From Bacteroidales bacterium (GTDB taxonomy: Bacteria > Bacteroidota > Bacteroidia > Bacteroidales > VadinHA17): DNA of 34,100 nucleotides. Of this stretch, positions 1-7,397 are shown piece after piece. Below the pieces are notes generated by a model, which was not told the DNA's origin, did no database searches, and saw only the letters and a program-made list of their open reading frames with translations. Within the stretch, counting starts at the first letter, position 1. Every line of letters starts with the position of its first letter. Position numbers and translations under genes: made by a program. The DNA is taken from the NCBI GenBank assembly GCA_009877105.1, contig WXFD01000037.1, positions 1 to 34,100 of the forward strand, in the 5' to 3' direction.

Positions 1-83
1 AGGATGATTTTAATGAAAACCGCCCACACAAAGCCCTAGGTTATAAATCCCCAAAATCTATTTTAAATGACCAGAACTATTGA
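1..83 (+). CDS. IS3-family transposase (OrfB/integrase core), C-terminal fragment cut by window start
   Basis: Only the last 26 codons lie in the window (reading phase begins at base 3; stop TGA at 81-83). The peptide contains NRPHKALGYKSP, which matches the typical C-terminal N-x-R-P-H-x-A-L-G-Y-x-(S/T)-P signature of the DDE integrase core of IS3-family OrfB transposases. The enzyme would catalyse cut-and-circularise transposition of the element. The DDE residues are outside the window, so activity cannot be judged. The family assignment is firm from this motif; the subgroup (IS3 or IS150-like) is not resolved. Confidence 0.85.
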   Translation, partial: DDFNENRPHKALGYKSPKSILNDQNY

Positions 84-127
84 AAAACGTCTAATTTTGA
101 TTGGCCCGAAATATAGGGAAGCTTACA
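1..127 (+). mobile_element. Right end of an IS3-family insertion sequence
   Basis: After the transposase stop there are 44 bases ending in GGGAAGCTTACA at 116-127, which I read as the right terminal inverted repeat (an IS3-type end finishing in ...ACA, expected to pair with a left end starting TGTAAGCTTCCC). Independent support: an open reading frame of an unrelated gene begins exactly at base 128, as expected if the element landed inside that gene. The left end and the target-site duplication are outside the window. Confidence 0.7.
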
Positions 128-673
128 CCGTGATATTTTTGTTCCGACCTTTCTCCAACTCAAAAAACGCTTCCTTTCTAGATTTACAACTATAATGTGG
201 GTATTATCCGAATTTGGTGTTTCTACGGAACTTTGTAGAAGTATTTTTGCTCGCTGGGAAGGATATAGTATAAAAAAATACAGAATTTCAGTGCGTTCGC
301 TTATCATTGCTGTAAAGTCAAACTACTTTTTGATTTTGCTTTAAGATATGAGCTTATTGGAACAAGGCCGACAAATTTACTTGATCTTCAATATTTATAT
401 TACCTGCCATTTTGTTATATATTCACTACCAATGACAAATTCCAACTAAAAATAGCACCATACTTAATAGATGAAAAGCTGAAAATCATAGATGGATCAG
501 AGCTTAAAAAAGATTTAAGATTCCTTACTGAATACTGTGAAACCCTGGATGATCCAAAAGACATTGATCGAACGAGAAAAGAGCCACCTCAACTACCACA
601 ATCCCTCACCTTTCCAAATCCCGAAGTCCTTCAAACATTTGCCACTAAATGTCATTTGCTGGCATTTGTTTGA
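128..673 (+). pseudogene. Conserved hypothetical protein, truncated by the IS and frameshifted
   Basis: From base 129 a frame runs without start codon (…FVPTFLQLKKRFLSR…SEFGVSTELCRSIFARW…) to a stop at 342-344. At a run of five T (327-331) the coding signal moves to another frame starting with gat at 332 (DFALRYELIGTRPTNLLDL…) and continues to TGA at 671-673. Adding one T would join both frames, so a one-base loss in a homopolymer explains the break. The 5' part is missing because the IS end abuts at 127. The product reads as a soluble protein of about 180 residues. The segment with FTTNDKFQLKIAPYL and GSELKKDL resembles a widespread hypothetical family, but I cannot name a function. The last few codons may be in yet another frame. 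Confidence 0.65.
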
Positions 674-768
674 ATATTCCATAATACAAGACAAGAAACT
701 TGTAGACAAAGAAAAAAAATAATTGACTCTCATTTTAATCAGCCTGGCATTTGCAATAAAAGATGTAC

Positions 769-2250
769 CTACCTTTTAATAATCTTTAATCTGGCTTCAG
801 TATGTTCTAAGAATGCATTACAGTGATTGAGGTAGTCCAACATTACATTATAATCGTCTCCATATATGTTTTCACTAAACTCATGTACCCGTTGTAACAT
901 TGCAATATAAGGTAAGGGATCGCCTTGTCTTGTCAATTTTCTCAGAGTCCCTAAATAATCATCACGATAGACAGTAGGTATAATAATCTTTGATTGCCTG
1001 TCTTTTACTAATTCTGCATTCATCATAATTCTGGCAATACGACCATTCCCATCAAGGAATGGATGTACTTCACTTAACACAAACATAATGAATGCTGCCT
1101 TAGCAAAAGGGTGATCAAGTGCTTGAAAAAAGTCAAATGATTGTATTAAAGTGCCACGTACCAGATTAAAATCCACAAATGAAGTCGAACCTGCAAAATT
1201 GTTTCTATCTTTTAGTACACCAGGATTCTTTTCAGGCCTGGCTTCCAGCAATATTTTATGCCGGTATGTGATAATCTGAAGTAGATCATCAGCTTTAGCC
1301 GGTGTTACTGACATCTCATCTCTATTCGAAACTATCCTGTAAGTTCCCAGTACATCGTGGCTATCTTCATTTCTGGCTGGCAATGGTTTATTCGTATCTA
1401 TAATATTCTTTGCCTCCTCTATTTCAAAGACAGTTCCTTCAATATAATTGGAAAAGTAACTTTCGAAGAATGCGAAATTTCTGAAGGATTGTGTGGTTAT
1501 ATTTTTATCTGGTCTGCTTTTAAATTCTCTTGTTTTTAATGCTCTGAATAGGTTCTCAAAAAGTTGTATTCTGGCTGGATCATATGGAAATCCAAATGCC
1601 CTGGCAACAGCAATAGGAGACGATAAGATCTTTGGTGTATGTGTAGTTAAAAGAGCACTAATTATTTTATTTAATTTTTCAAATTCTCTTTCCATTTTGA
1701 GTTCAGGAGCAATTTCCCTGGCTCTGTCCCGTATATTATTTATTTCTTCCTCTCCATTTACCCTGATTATCTGTTCTAATTTATTTTCTAAAGTAGCTAT
1801 AGGTAAACACTTTGAACTTCCACTTACATTTTTTGAAGTTTGCAGATTCTCTAAAAATGCTCTTGCCCTCTGGGATGCATATAATCCGCCAGAGATTTGA
1901 TTATCGCCCGGTAAGGCTTTATGTCCCTCAAGAAACCTTATAATGATCCCAGCCAGATTTACCTTTTTTGTATATGTATATGTTAAAAAAATATGGCCTT
2001 CATTAGTTGGTTCAAACTCAAAAGCTGAACGATGGCTTAGAATTGCGCCAGGATAAAGCCTGCCAAGCACGATAAATAAGTTTCTTCGAATTATTGTTTC
2101 CGGTTGGTCAGTAAGGTTCGAAGAATATAATCGTTGAGCAATTTTCCTGATCTTCCCATTCTTCTCAAGTTTTGATATCTGTTTTGAAATTTTTTGATCC
2201 GAAGAACTGAAAATTATCTCCCGAAGATGTATTGGTAAAATATTTTCCAT
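769..2250 (-). CDS. Fic-domain protein with N-terminal AbiEi-like (winged-helix) domain
   Basis: Fic enzymes transfer AMP (or another nucleotide or phosphate moiety) to target hydroxyl side chains. With the start at 2250 the protein has 493 residues. Residues 396-407 are HPFLDGNGRIAR, the complete Fic motif HPFx(D/E)GNGRxxR with catalytic His396. Residues 267-272 are SNYIEG, which fits the (S/T)xxxE(G/N) inhibitory helix with Glu271, so the enzyme is probably self-inhibited. Residues about 1-140 (…LSHRSAFEF…EGHIFLTYT…SGGLYASQRARAFLENL) resemble the AbiEi/DUF6088-type antitoxin-regulator domain with a winged helix. A longer frame starts at 2328, but its extra 26 codons overlap the promoter and repeated boxes and look non-coding, so ATG 2250 is preferred. 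No separate antitoxin gene is adjacent. The gene sits in an AT-rich island beside tRNA-Asp. Target and exact chemistry are unknown. Confidence 0.9.
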   Translation of the reverse strand: MENILPIHLREIIFSSSDQKISKQISKLEKNGKIRKIAQRLYSSNLTDQPETIIRRNLFIVLGRLYPGAILSHRSAFEFEPTNEGHIFLTYTYTKKVNLAGIIIRFLEGHKALPGDNQISGGLYASQRARAFLENLQTSKNVSGSSKCLPIATLENKLEQIIRVNGEEEINNIRDRAREIAPELKMEREFEKLNKIISALLTTHTPKILSSPIAVARAFGFPYDPARIQLFENLFRALKTREFKSRPDKNITTQSFRNFAFFESYFSNYIEGTVFEIEEAKNIIDTNKPLPARNEDSHDVLGTYRIVSNRDEMSVTPAKADDLLQIITYRHKILLEARPEKNPGVLKDRNNFAGSTSFVDFNLVRGTLIQSFDFFQALDHPFAKAAFIMFVLSEVHPFLDGNGRIARIMMNAELVKDRQSKIIIPTVYRDDYLGTLRKLTRQGDPLPYIAMLQRVHEFSENIYGDDYNVMLDYLNHCNAFLEHTEARLKIIKR

Positions 2251-2420
2251 AATAATCTGGTTAAAATACAAATATAGATAATATTTTCCATCAAGAGACA
2301 AAATACGGCAAATATTTTCCATTAACAAAACTTCAGAGTGAAAAAAAATTCCAGTAAAAGCAAGAATATGCTCTAATTAATCAATTATTTTCCAGTATGA
2401 AGGTACAATTGGAAAATAAT
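2239..2420. promoter_or_regulatory. Array of five TTTTCCA boxes upstream of the Fic gene (putative operators)
   Basis: AATATTTTCCAT occurs at 2239-2250, 2280-2291 and 2311-2322. ATTATTTTCCA at 2384-2394 is mirrored by TGGAAAATAAT at 2410-2420, forming an 11-base perfect inverted repeat with a 15-base spacer. The same-orientation cores (TTTTCCA) start at 2243, 2284, 2315 and 2388: steps of 41, 31 and 73 bases, close to 4, 3 and 7 helical turns, so all could face one side of the DNA. One copy lies between the predicted -33 and -7 promoter elements and one covers the Fic start codon. Autoregulation by the winged-helix domain of the Fic protein is my inference. Confidence 0.65.
2269..2302 (-). 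promoter_or_regulatory. Predicted Bacteroidetes-type promoter of the Fic gene
   Basis: On the minus strand TTTG (2302-2299) and TATATTTG (2276-2269) match the -33 TTTG and -7 TAnnTTTG elements of Bacteroidetes vegetative promoters; the 22-base gap is slightly long. Transcription would start near 2262, about a dozen bases before ATG 2250. This supports the shorter Fic reading frame, because the alternative start at 2328 would lie upstream of the promoter. Confidence 0.5.
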
Positions 2421-2458
2421 TTCCAGAGAGATACCTCATTCCCGTGATATAAAAAGCA

Positions 2459-2662
2459 TTACTGCCATTCCTTCAGGAATTCTTTAAAAAGATACGTTTT
2501 ATGCTGATCATTTAACAAATGGTCCGGACCGTTGACCAGAGGGTCATACCATGACAATTTCTGTGCTGCCCAGACCAACCATTGACTGAACTCTTCCGTA
2601 GTATTCCCATTTTTAATCGCATTTGTTTTAACTGTTTGGATGTAATTACGGATTATCCAACT
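2459..2662 (-). pseudogene. C-terminal remnant of an unidentified gene
   Basis: An open minus-strand frame of 67 codons ends at TAA (2461-2459) and begins just after a stop, without a plausible start codon. The peptide (…YIQTVKTNAIKNGNTTEEF, WLVWAAQKLSWYDPLV, then a Lys/Glu-rich end) has protein-like amphipathic composition and resembles the C-terminal tail W-x-x-W-A-x-x-K-x-x-W-Y-D-P-L that I have seen at the end of hypothetical proteins. Nothing upstream restores the rest of the gene, so I treat it as a decayed fragment. No function can be assigned. Confidence 0.45.
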
Positions 2663-3133
2663 TCAATACTTTGCCCGTTGTACAAATACAATCGTTAGCG
2701 ATGAAATACCAGGCCGAAAAGAAGTGACAACCAAGCCTAAGCAGGCAACCTTTAATCTTTTCCTTTGAAGAAAGGGTATAGAATTGTACTCTATAGTTCA
2801 TTTTCAACATATTAATCAGTATAAAGGTATCCCCCGGTATCACCCCCCCTGGGGTGCCCCCAAGGTATGAGCATGAGGGTGCTACAGAAAGAAATTCAAC
2901 AGAGATTTACTTGCAATTTATTTTAATGTAAATACCTGATTGGTCCTGTTCTAACACCAAAATCGTGAAAAAAAAAATTCTGGAAATGAAAATAATTTGG
3001 CCAAAAATGGCTGTCAAAAATATTTTATAAAAAATTATAATGTATTCCGGTTAAGCATTTGAAAAACAGCGGATATATATAAGTATTTTTATAAATTGAG
3101 GTTACAAGACTTTGGAATCAAGAGGGGGAAATC
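2663..3133. other. Non-coding AT-rich stretch, no supported gene
   Basis: About 470 bases without a convincing gene. A minus-strand frame of 65 codons at 2646-2843 has atypical composition and no family resemblance. Near 2853-2868 CACCCC and GGGGTG could form a small 6-bp hairpin. The rest is A/T-rich with long A runs and looks like decayed island DNA. Confidence 0.5.
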
Positions 3134-3178
3134 TTTGTGGCAGATTTTGGCGGATTTTGTGGCAGATTTTGTGGCAGA
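3134..3178 (+). repeat. Direct-repeat array, unit TTTTGTGGCAGA
   Basis: Four head-to-tail units: TTTGTGGCAGA (3134-3144), a variant TTTTGGCGGA (3145-3154), and two exact TTTTGTGGCAGA units (3155-3166, 3167-3178). The array lies 7 bases from the terminator of tRNA-Asp, at the boundary between island-like and core-like DNA. Short direct repeats in this position could be recombinase-binding sites left by an integrated element, but no integrase gene is in the window. Confidence 0.6.
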
Positions 3179-3185
3179 AAATAAA

Positions 3186-3210
3186 AAACCCCTTGATTAT
3201 CAAGGGGTTT
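3186..3210 (-). terminator. Rho-independent terminator of tRNA-Asp
   Basis: AAACCCCTTGA (3186-3196) and TCAAGGGGTTT (3200-3210) form an 11-bp perfect stem with a three-base loop. Read on the minus strand it follows the tRNA gene by 14 bases and is followed by a short T run, a standard intrinsic terminator for transcription from the tRNA side. Confidence 0.85.
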
Positions 3211-3224
3211 CAAGGTTCTTGGGG

Positions 3225-3298
3225 CGGTGCGGACGGGACTCGAACCCGCGACCCCCGGCGTGACAGGCCGGTATTCTAACCGACTGAACTACCGCACC
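3225..3298 (-). tRNA. tRNA-Asp (anticodon GTC)
   Basis: On the minus strand the 74-base sequence folds as a complete cloverleaf. The acceptor stem GGTGCGG (3298-3292) pairs with CCGCACC (3232-3226); the anticodon loop reads CTGTCAC with anticodon GTC; the T arm contains GGTTCGAGTCC. The discriminator base is G, as expected for tRNA-Asp. CCA is not encoded (the next bases are CCCC), so it must be added after transcription, as is common in Bacteroidetes. The gene marks the border between the AT-rich segment on its 3' side and core genes on its 5' side, a typical integration hot spot. Confidence 0.97.
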
Positions 3299-3390
3299 AA
3301 TTCAAAATTGCGATGCAAAATTAACGGATTTTTTGATTAGTCAAAATTTAAGCGAGGAAAAAATATCCGCTTGTGAACTTACCCTGTGCA

Positions 3391-4260
3391 TCAGATCTTT
3401 TCACCTTTCAGATTTGTCTTCATGCCGTTGTTCTCGATCACATCTATGATCCTGTTGAAGATCAGGCCGACTGCTTTTGAGGCGAATTCCGGGTTTGGAT
3501 GCGAGTCGGAGGAAGAGGTTGCATATTCATCCCTGAGATACAGGCCACCCTCTGTTTCCAGTTCATAGAAGTCCCAGATATGGATGTTATCCCCTGGTAA
3601 ATCCCATTCCTCCTTCACCCAGGTGAAGAACTCCCTGGCCCTCCCGGCTTCATCCTTACCGACAGCATCTTTTGCAAGGGCCGCTCCGGTCCATAAAATG
3701 AATCTGGTATCGGGAAATTCATGAAGCTTGTCCCTCAGTGCATTGTACTGAAGCTTGTAATTTCCAAGGGATTTGTAATCCGAATTGATATCGGCTGAAT
3801 CCTTGTCCGGCTGTATGTTGCTTACCGGGTAACAATGCTTGAATACAACGACCTGGTATTGTTTTGTGAGTAGTTCGAGGGTGGGTTCCTCCAAATATGG
3901 CTCATTACCGGCATTCTTGACCCAGATGTTATAATAATCGTAGGGATAGTTTTCCCATCCGTAAGGAGCAGCCTTGGGAAAAGCTGTTTCCGTGATATGA
4001 TAATTCCTGTTATTCTCCTTGTTGTATTTCCTGAATAGTGCAGGCAGCATAGCCTGTCCGCCAAGGTTATCGGCCAGACGGGTACTGACTTTCCTGACGG
4101 CACGGGTGAAAAGGGAGGCTTTTTTCCCCTGCCAGATCACACCACCCGTACTGTGATGTATATAGATGATATTCATATCAGAGGTCTTTTCTTTTTCCTT
4201 GCACGAAAAAAGCAAAGCAACAGAGATTAACAGGAATGCCGTTGGAAATTTCAGTTTCAT
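3391..4260 (-). CDS. Putative lipoprotein, SGNH-hydrolase-like
   Basis: A 289-residue protein with a lipoprotein signal peptide: residues 1-20 are hydrophobic and end in LLFSC, with the lipidated Cys at 20, followed by KEKEK. It should be anchored in a membrane facing the periplasm. After the signal, NIIYIHHSTGG could take the place of the GDS block of SGNH hydrolases, and near the C-terminus SDSHPNPEFA looks like the D-x-x-H block carrying catalytic Asp and His. That reading is tentative, because the Gly and Asn blocks are not obvious. The middle contains a FKHCYPVSNI segment. The gene stands alone on the minus strand between tRNA-Asp and rsmD (gap of 69 bases to rsmD), so the context gives no functional hint. 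Lipoprotein: confident. Hydrolase activity: inferred. Confidence 0.75.
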   Translation of the reverse strand: MKLKFPTAFLLISVALLFSCKEKEKTSDMNIIYIHHSTGGVIWQGKKASLFTRAVRKVSTRLADNLGGQAMLPALFRKYNKENNRNYHITETAFPKAAPYGWENYPYDYYNIWVKNAGNEPYLEEPTLELLTKQYQVVVFKHCYPVSNIQPDKDSADINSDYKSLGNYKLQYNALRDKLHEFPDTRFILWTGAALAKDAVGKDEAGRAREFFTWVKEEWDLPGDNIHIWDFYELETEGGLYLRDEYATSSSDSHPNPEFASKAVGLIFNRIIDVIENNGMKTNLKGEKI

Positions 4261-4329
4261 GATCGATGGTTGTTATTTAATGGTTCTATGTTCAGATTAA
4301 CAAATATATCCACAAAAAGGTTTTGTTTG

Positions 4330-4878
4330 CTACTGATCCCTGCCGGCAGCCGGTGAAAAAAAACTGAAATTCACTCCGCCGTAATGCCTGTGGTCTGTAA
4401 ACCATTTGCTGTCAGCGAAGCTTACTGTTTTAGGATGTTCAAGAATAAAAATACCATTGTCTTTCAGAATTTCAGCCCCAAAAACCAGTTCAGGGATTTT
4501 GTCAAGCCATTTCAGGTTGTAGGGAGGGTCAGCAAACACTATGTCGTACCTGAAAGTACAAATTTTCAGATATGCCCTGGCATCAATATGGACAGGCTTT
4601 ATATTGGCAAAACCTATTTCACCGATGACTTTTTTAATTCCTGCAAAATTCAGCCGGTCAATCTCTACCAGGTGCACCATGGCTCCCCTCGAAGCAAATT
4701 CAAAACTGATGCTGCCTGTCCCGGAAAACAGATCCAGCACGACAGCTGACGGGAAGTCCACCGTGTTACCGAGAATGTTGAAAAGACTCTCACGGGCAAG
4801 ATCCGTGGTCGGCCTCGCTTTCAGGCCGCGGGCCGGGACAATTCTCCTTCCCCTGTATCTGCCTCCCGTTATTCGCAA
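4330..4878 (-). CDS. rsmD: 16S rRNA (guanine(966)-N(2))-methyltransferase RsmD
   Basis: A 182-residue SAM-dependent methyltransferase that modifies G966 of 16S rRNA (E. coli numbering) during 30S assembly. Visible signatures: N-terminal MRITGGRYRGRRI, then RPTTDLARESLFNIL (residues 22-36), the SAM-binding block DLFSGTGS (49-56), and the catalytic DPPY at 117-120. Length is typical for RsmD. Its start overlaps the 3' end of the DUF3822 gene by 10 bases, so both are almost certainly co-transcribed from the DUF3822 side with coupled translation. Confidence 0.95.
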   Translation of the reverse strand: MRITGGRYRGRRIVPARGLKARPTTDLARESLFNILGNTVDFPSAVVLDLFSGTGSISFEFASRGAMVHLVEIDRLNFAGIKKVIGEIGFANIKPVHIDARAYLKICTFRYDIVFADPPYNLKWLDKIPELVFGAEILKDNGIFILEHPKTVSFADSKWFTDHRHYGGVNFSFFSPAAGRDQ

Positions 4879-5711
4879 TTTAAAACCATGAACAGATTAA
4901 AAAACTTACTCCGGAGCATTTCGGTGAAAACGTAACTGAAGGTAAAGTTCCCGGAAGGTTCCGCATAACGGATGTTCCTTGCGTATCGGGAAAAATCCTG
5001 TACCATTCGTTCATATTTTTCAGTTTTTCCACTGAAATAAATGACCTCATCCTGACCTATGTTCAATCTTTTTATGACATAAAACACATAATACTGAATA
5101 TCGGGCAGGGACTGGTAATTAAAGGTATTGCAGAACCTCAGCGAATTCTGGTCATGGACTATCATGTTGAAGAATTCATTCTCAAGATGCACGTGGACAT
5201 GATTGCCGTAGGATGATCTGCGGCCTCCTGCAACGGCCTGCAGGAGCGGCTCCAGGTGATGTACGGGGTTTGAGCCCGGGAACAGCGACTGAATGAGCTC
5301 CAAACGGCTTTGGGGAACGGTGAACAACAGATTGGCATCAGGTTCCTGTATCTTGTTTGCCATCACTATGTGCCCCTCATCAGGGTGGAAATTGAACCTG
5401 AAATACTCATCCCGGTGTGAATCTTCATATAGGGGAGAAGGCACCAGTATGGATTTGGATGATGGAGTGACAATGTGGATCTTTTTAAAACGCCGTAAAA
5501 GGAAATCATCCCTGCTGATTATTTCTCCCATCCCGGTATCATCAAACCTGTTTCCGGTTTCAGGCTCGTATGACCTTATAAGAATGAATTTATTTCTCAA
5601 TGTATCTAAAATGCTGAGAGAAAGATCATCAGGGCTCAGCTGAACAGCCAGCCTGTAATTCTCGGTTGAATTAATGTCAAGCGTTTCGTCGTAAAGTTCA
5701 AACAGCGGCAT
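4869..5711 (-). CDS. DUF3822 family protein
   Basis: A 280-residue protein of the DUF3822 family, found in Bacteroidetes and commonly next to rsmD. It has no signal peptide and no membrane segment, so it is probably cytosolic. The N-terminal region (YRLAVQLSPDDLSLSILD) is typical of the family, and the fold may be related to the actin/PilM type, though I cannot show this from sequence alone. No catalytic motif is evident. It is the first gene of a two-gene minus-strand operon with rsmD (10-base overlap). It is divergent from the helicase gene, and the gap of about 226 bases between their starts presumably holds both promoters. Function unknown. Confidence 0.85.
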   Translation of the reverse strand: MPLFELYDETLDINSTENYRLAVQLSPDDLSLSILDTLRNKFILIRSYEPETGNRFDDTGMGEIISRDDFLLRRFKKIHIVTPSSKSILVPSPLYEDSHRDEYFRFNFHPDEGHIVMANKIQEPDANLLFTVPQSRLELIQSLFPGSNPVHHLEPLLQAVAGGRRSSYGNHVHVHLENEFFNMIVHDQNSLRFCNTFNYQSLPDIQYYVFYVIKRLNIGQDEVIYFSGKTEKYERMVQDFSRYARNIRYAEPSGNFTFSYVFTEMLRSKFFNLFMVLNCE

Positions 5712-5937
5712 TTATTTCAGCTTTTTTTGTCATGTTCCCCCAGCGTTGTCCGGGATATTGATCAATCCATAATCCATCGTGAAAGGAAAGGATGAAACCA
5801 GCCCGGGATTTCATGCTGTGCAGTATAAAATCAAACAGATCCATTCAGTGAAGAATGATTTTCACCCGGAATGTTTAAGTTTACAAACAAAAATAGAAAA
5901 ATTATCCAAGCACCTGAGGATTGATTTCAACATTGTG

Positions 5938-7359
5938 ATGCGGGAAAAAGTAATATTCAACAACCTGTGCAAGTTCCTCGGCAATGACCCCACGGATGAC
6001 CAGTCATCTGTCCTCGGGCTTTTTGCCGACTATATCTGCAACGACGATACCGGCAGGATATTTCTCCTTACGGGCTATGCAGGCACAGGCAAAACAAGCG
6101 TTATCAACGCTTTGGTTAAAACCCTGTCCGCACTCCGGTTTAAAACGGTCCTTCTTGCACCCACCGGAAGGGCTGCAAAAGTGCTTTCTTCATATACAGG
6201 GCAGAATGCTTATACGATCCATAAAAAAATATACAGGCAGAAATCCTTAAAAGACGGCATGGGAAGCTTCGTCCTTGACAGGAATCTGCAAAGGAATGCC
6301 TGGTTTATCGTGGATGAAGCTTCAATGATATCCAATTCTGAAAATGAAGCTTCAATTTTCGGAAGCGGAAAACTGCTGGATGATCTTGTTGAATATGTGT
6401 ATTCGGGCATTGACTGCCGGCTGATCCTCGTGGGCGACACGGCTCAGCTGCCGCCGGTGGGCTCAGCGGTCAGCCCTGCTCTTGACAGCAGGGTATTGAA
6501 TGCCTACGGCTTCGGCCTGGTCGCTGCGGAACTTAAGCAGGTTGTCAGACAAAGTGAAACATCAGGTGTACTTGTGAATGCAACCAGAATACGTCTGCAG
6601 ATCGAAAACGAAGAGCTTGAGAGACCGCAGATAGACACCATCGGATTTGACGATATTAAAAGAATTACGGGCGAGGATCTTATTGATGAGATTACGGCAG
6701 GATATGATTCAGCAGGAATGGATGAAACAATTATCGTGGTCAATTCCAACAAGCTGGCCAACAAATATAACCAGGGCATACGAAACAGGATATTCTTCAG
6801 GGAAGAGGAAATAGGTCCGGGTGACTTGGTGATGGTTGTCAGGAACAATTACTTTATAACGGATGAAGACAGCGGTATTGAATTCATTGCCAACGGCGAC
6901 ATTGCCGAGGTCAGGAAAATAAGAAAATATGAGGAAATGTACGGATTCCGCTTTGCCGATATGGAATTATATTTCAGGGATTATGATCTTGAGATTGCAT
7001 CCAAGGTTATTCTTGACGTTCTGAACCTCGATGCTCCGGCACTTCCTTCCGACCGGAACAGGGAACTTTTTCACAACATACTTGCCGACTACGCCCATAT
7101 CAAAACCCGGAAAAAACAATACGAAGCCGTCAGGAGCGATAAGTATTTTAATGCCCTTCAGATAAAGTTTGCATATGCAGTTACCTGCCACAAGGCCCAG
7201 GGAGGGCAGTGGGAGAGGGTCTTTATTGATCAGGGCATGTTCAACAGAACCGGGGTAACGCCCGATTACCTGAAATGGTTCTATACTGCACTGACAAGAT
7301 CCACCGACAGGGTGTACCTGGTCAATTTCTCAAATGAGTTCTTTCCTCTTTCTGAGTAG
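5938..7359 (+). CDS. RecD-like superfamily 1 ATP-dependent DNA helicase
   Basis: A 473-residue helicase of the RecD/exonuclease V alpha-like SF1B group, expected to unwind DNA 5'-3' with ATP. Motifs in order: Q-motif-like DPTDDQ (16-21), Walker A GYAGTGKTS (46-54), TGRAAKVLS (motif Ia), Walker B DEAS (126-129), motif III GDTAQLPPVG (166-175), motif IV ELKQVVRQS, and near the C-terminus TCHKAQGGQWERVFID (motif V) and YTALTRSTDRVYLV (motif VI). All core motifs are intact. The frame extends upstream to a GTG at 5779, but those 53 codons look non-family-like, so ATG 5938 is chosen; the protein then begins shortly before the ATPase core as in relatives. RecB and RecC are not nearby, so this is a stand-alone helicase. 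Confidence 0.9.
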   Translation: MREKVIFNNLCKFLGNDPTDDQSSVLGLFADYICNDDTGRIFLLTGYAGTGKTSVINALVKTLSALRFKTVLLAPTGRAAKVLSSYTGQNAYTIHKKIYRQKSLKDGMGSFVLDRNLQRNAWFIVDEASMISNSENEASIFGSGKLLDDLVEYVYSGIDCRLILVGDTAQLPPVGSAVSPALDSRVLNAYGFGLVAAELKQVVRQSETSGVLVNATRIRLQIENEELERPQIDTIGFDDIKRITGEDLIDEITAGYDSAGMDETIIVVNSNKLANKYNQGIRNRIFFREEEIGPGDLVMVVRNNYFITDEDSGIEFIANGDIAEVRKIRKYEEMYGFRFADMELYFRDYDLEIASKVILDVLNLDAPALPSDRNRELFHNILADYAHIKTRKKQYEAVRSDKYFNALQIKFAYAVTCHKAQGGQWERVFIDQGMFNRTGVTPDYLKWFYTALTRSTDRVYLVNFSNEFFPLSE

Positions 7360-7397
7360 ATTTATTGTATGTGATCCGCCATTGAATTAGTGACAGT

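Noticed and set aside
2665..2705. Integron-like attC core resemblance (GTTGTAC…CGTTAGC)
   Set aside because: Paired simple sites with the required spacing and symmetry are not present, and there is no integron integrase or cassette structure.
2646..2843. Minus-strand frame of 65 codons beside the gene remnant
   Set aside because: No recognisable motif, atypical composition and no promoter; it overlaps the end of the remnant in another frame.
5779..5937. Upstream extension of the RecD-like helicase from GTG 5779
   Set aside because: The 53 extra codons lack family resemblance and the region is needed for divergent promoters.
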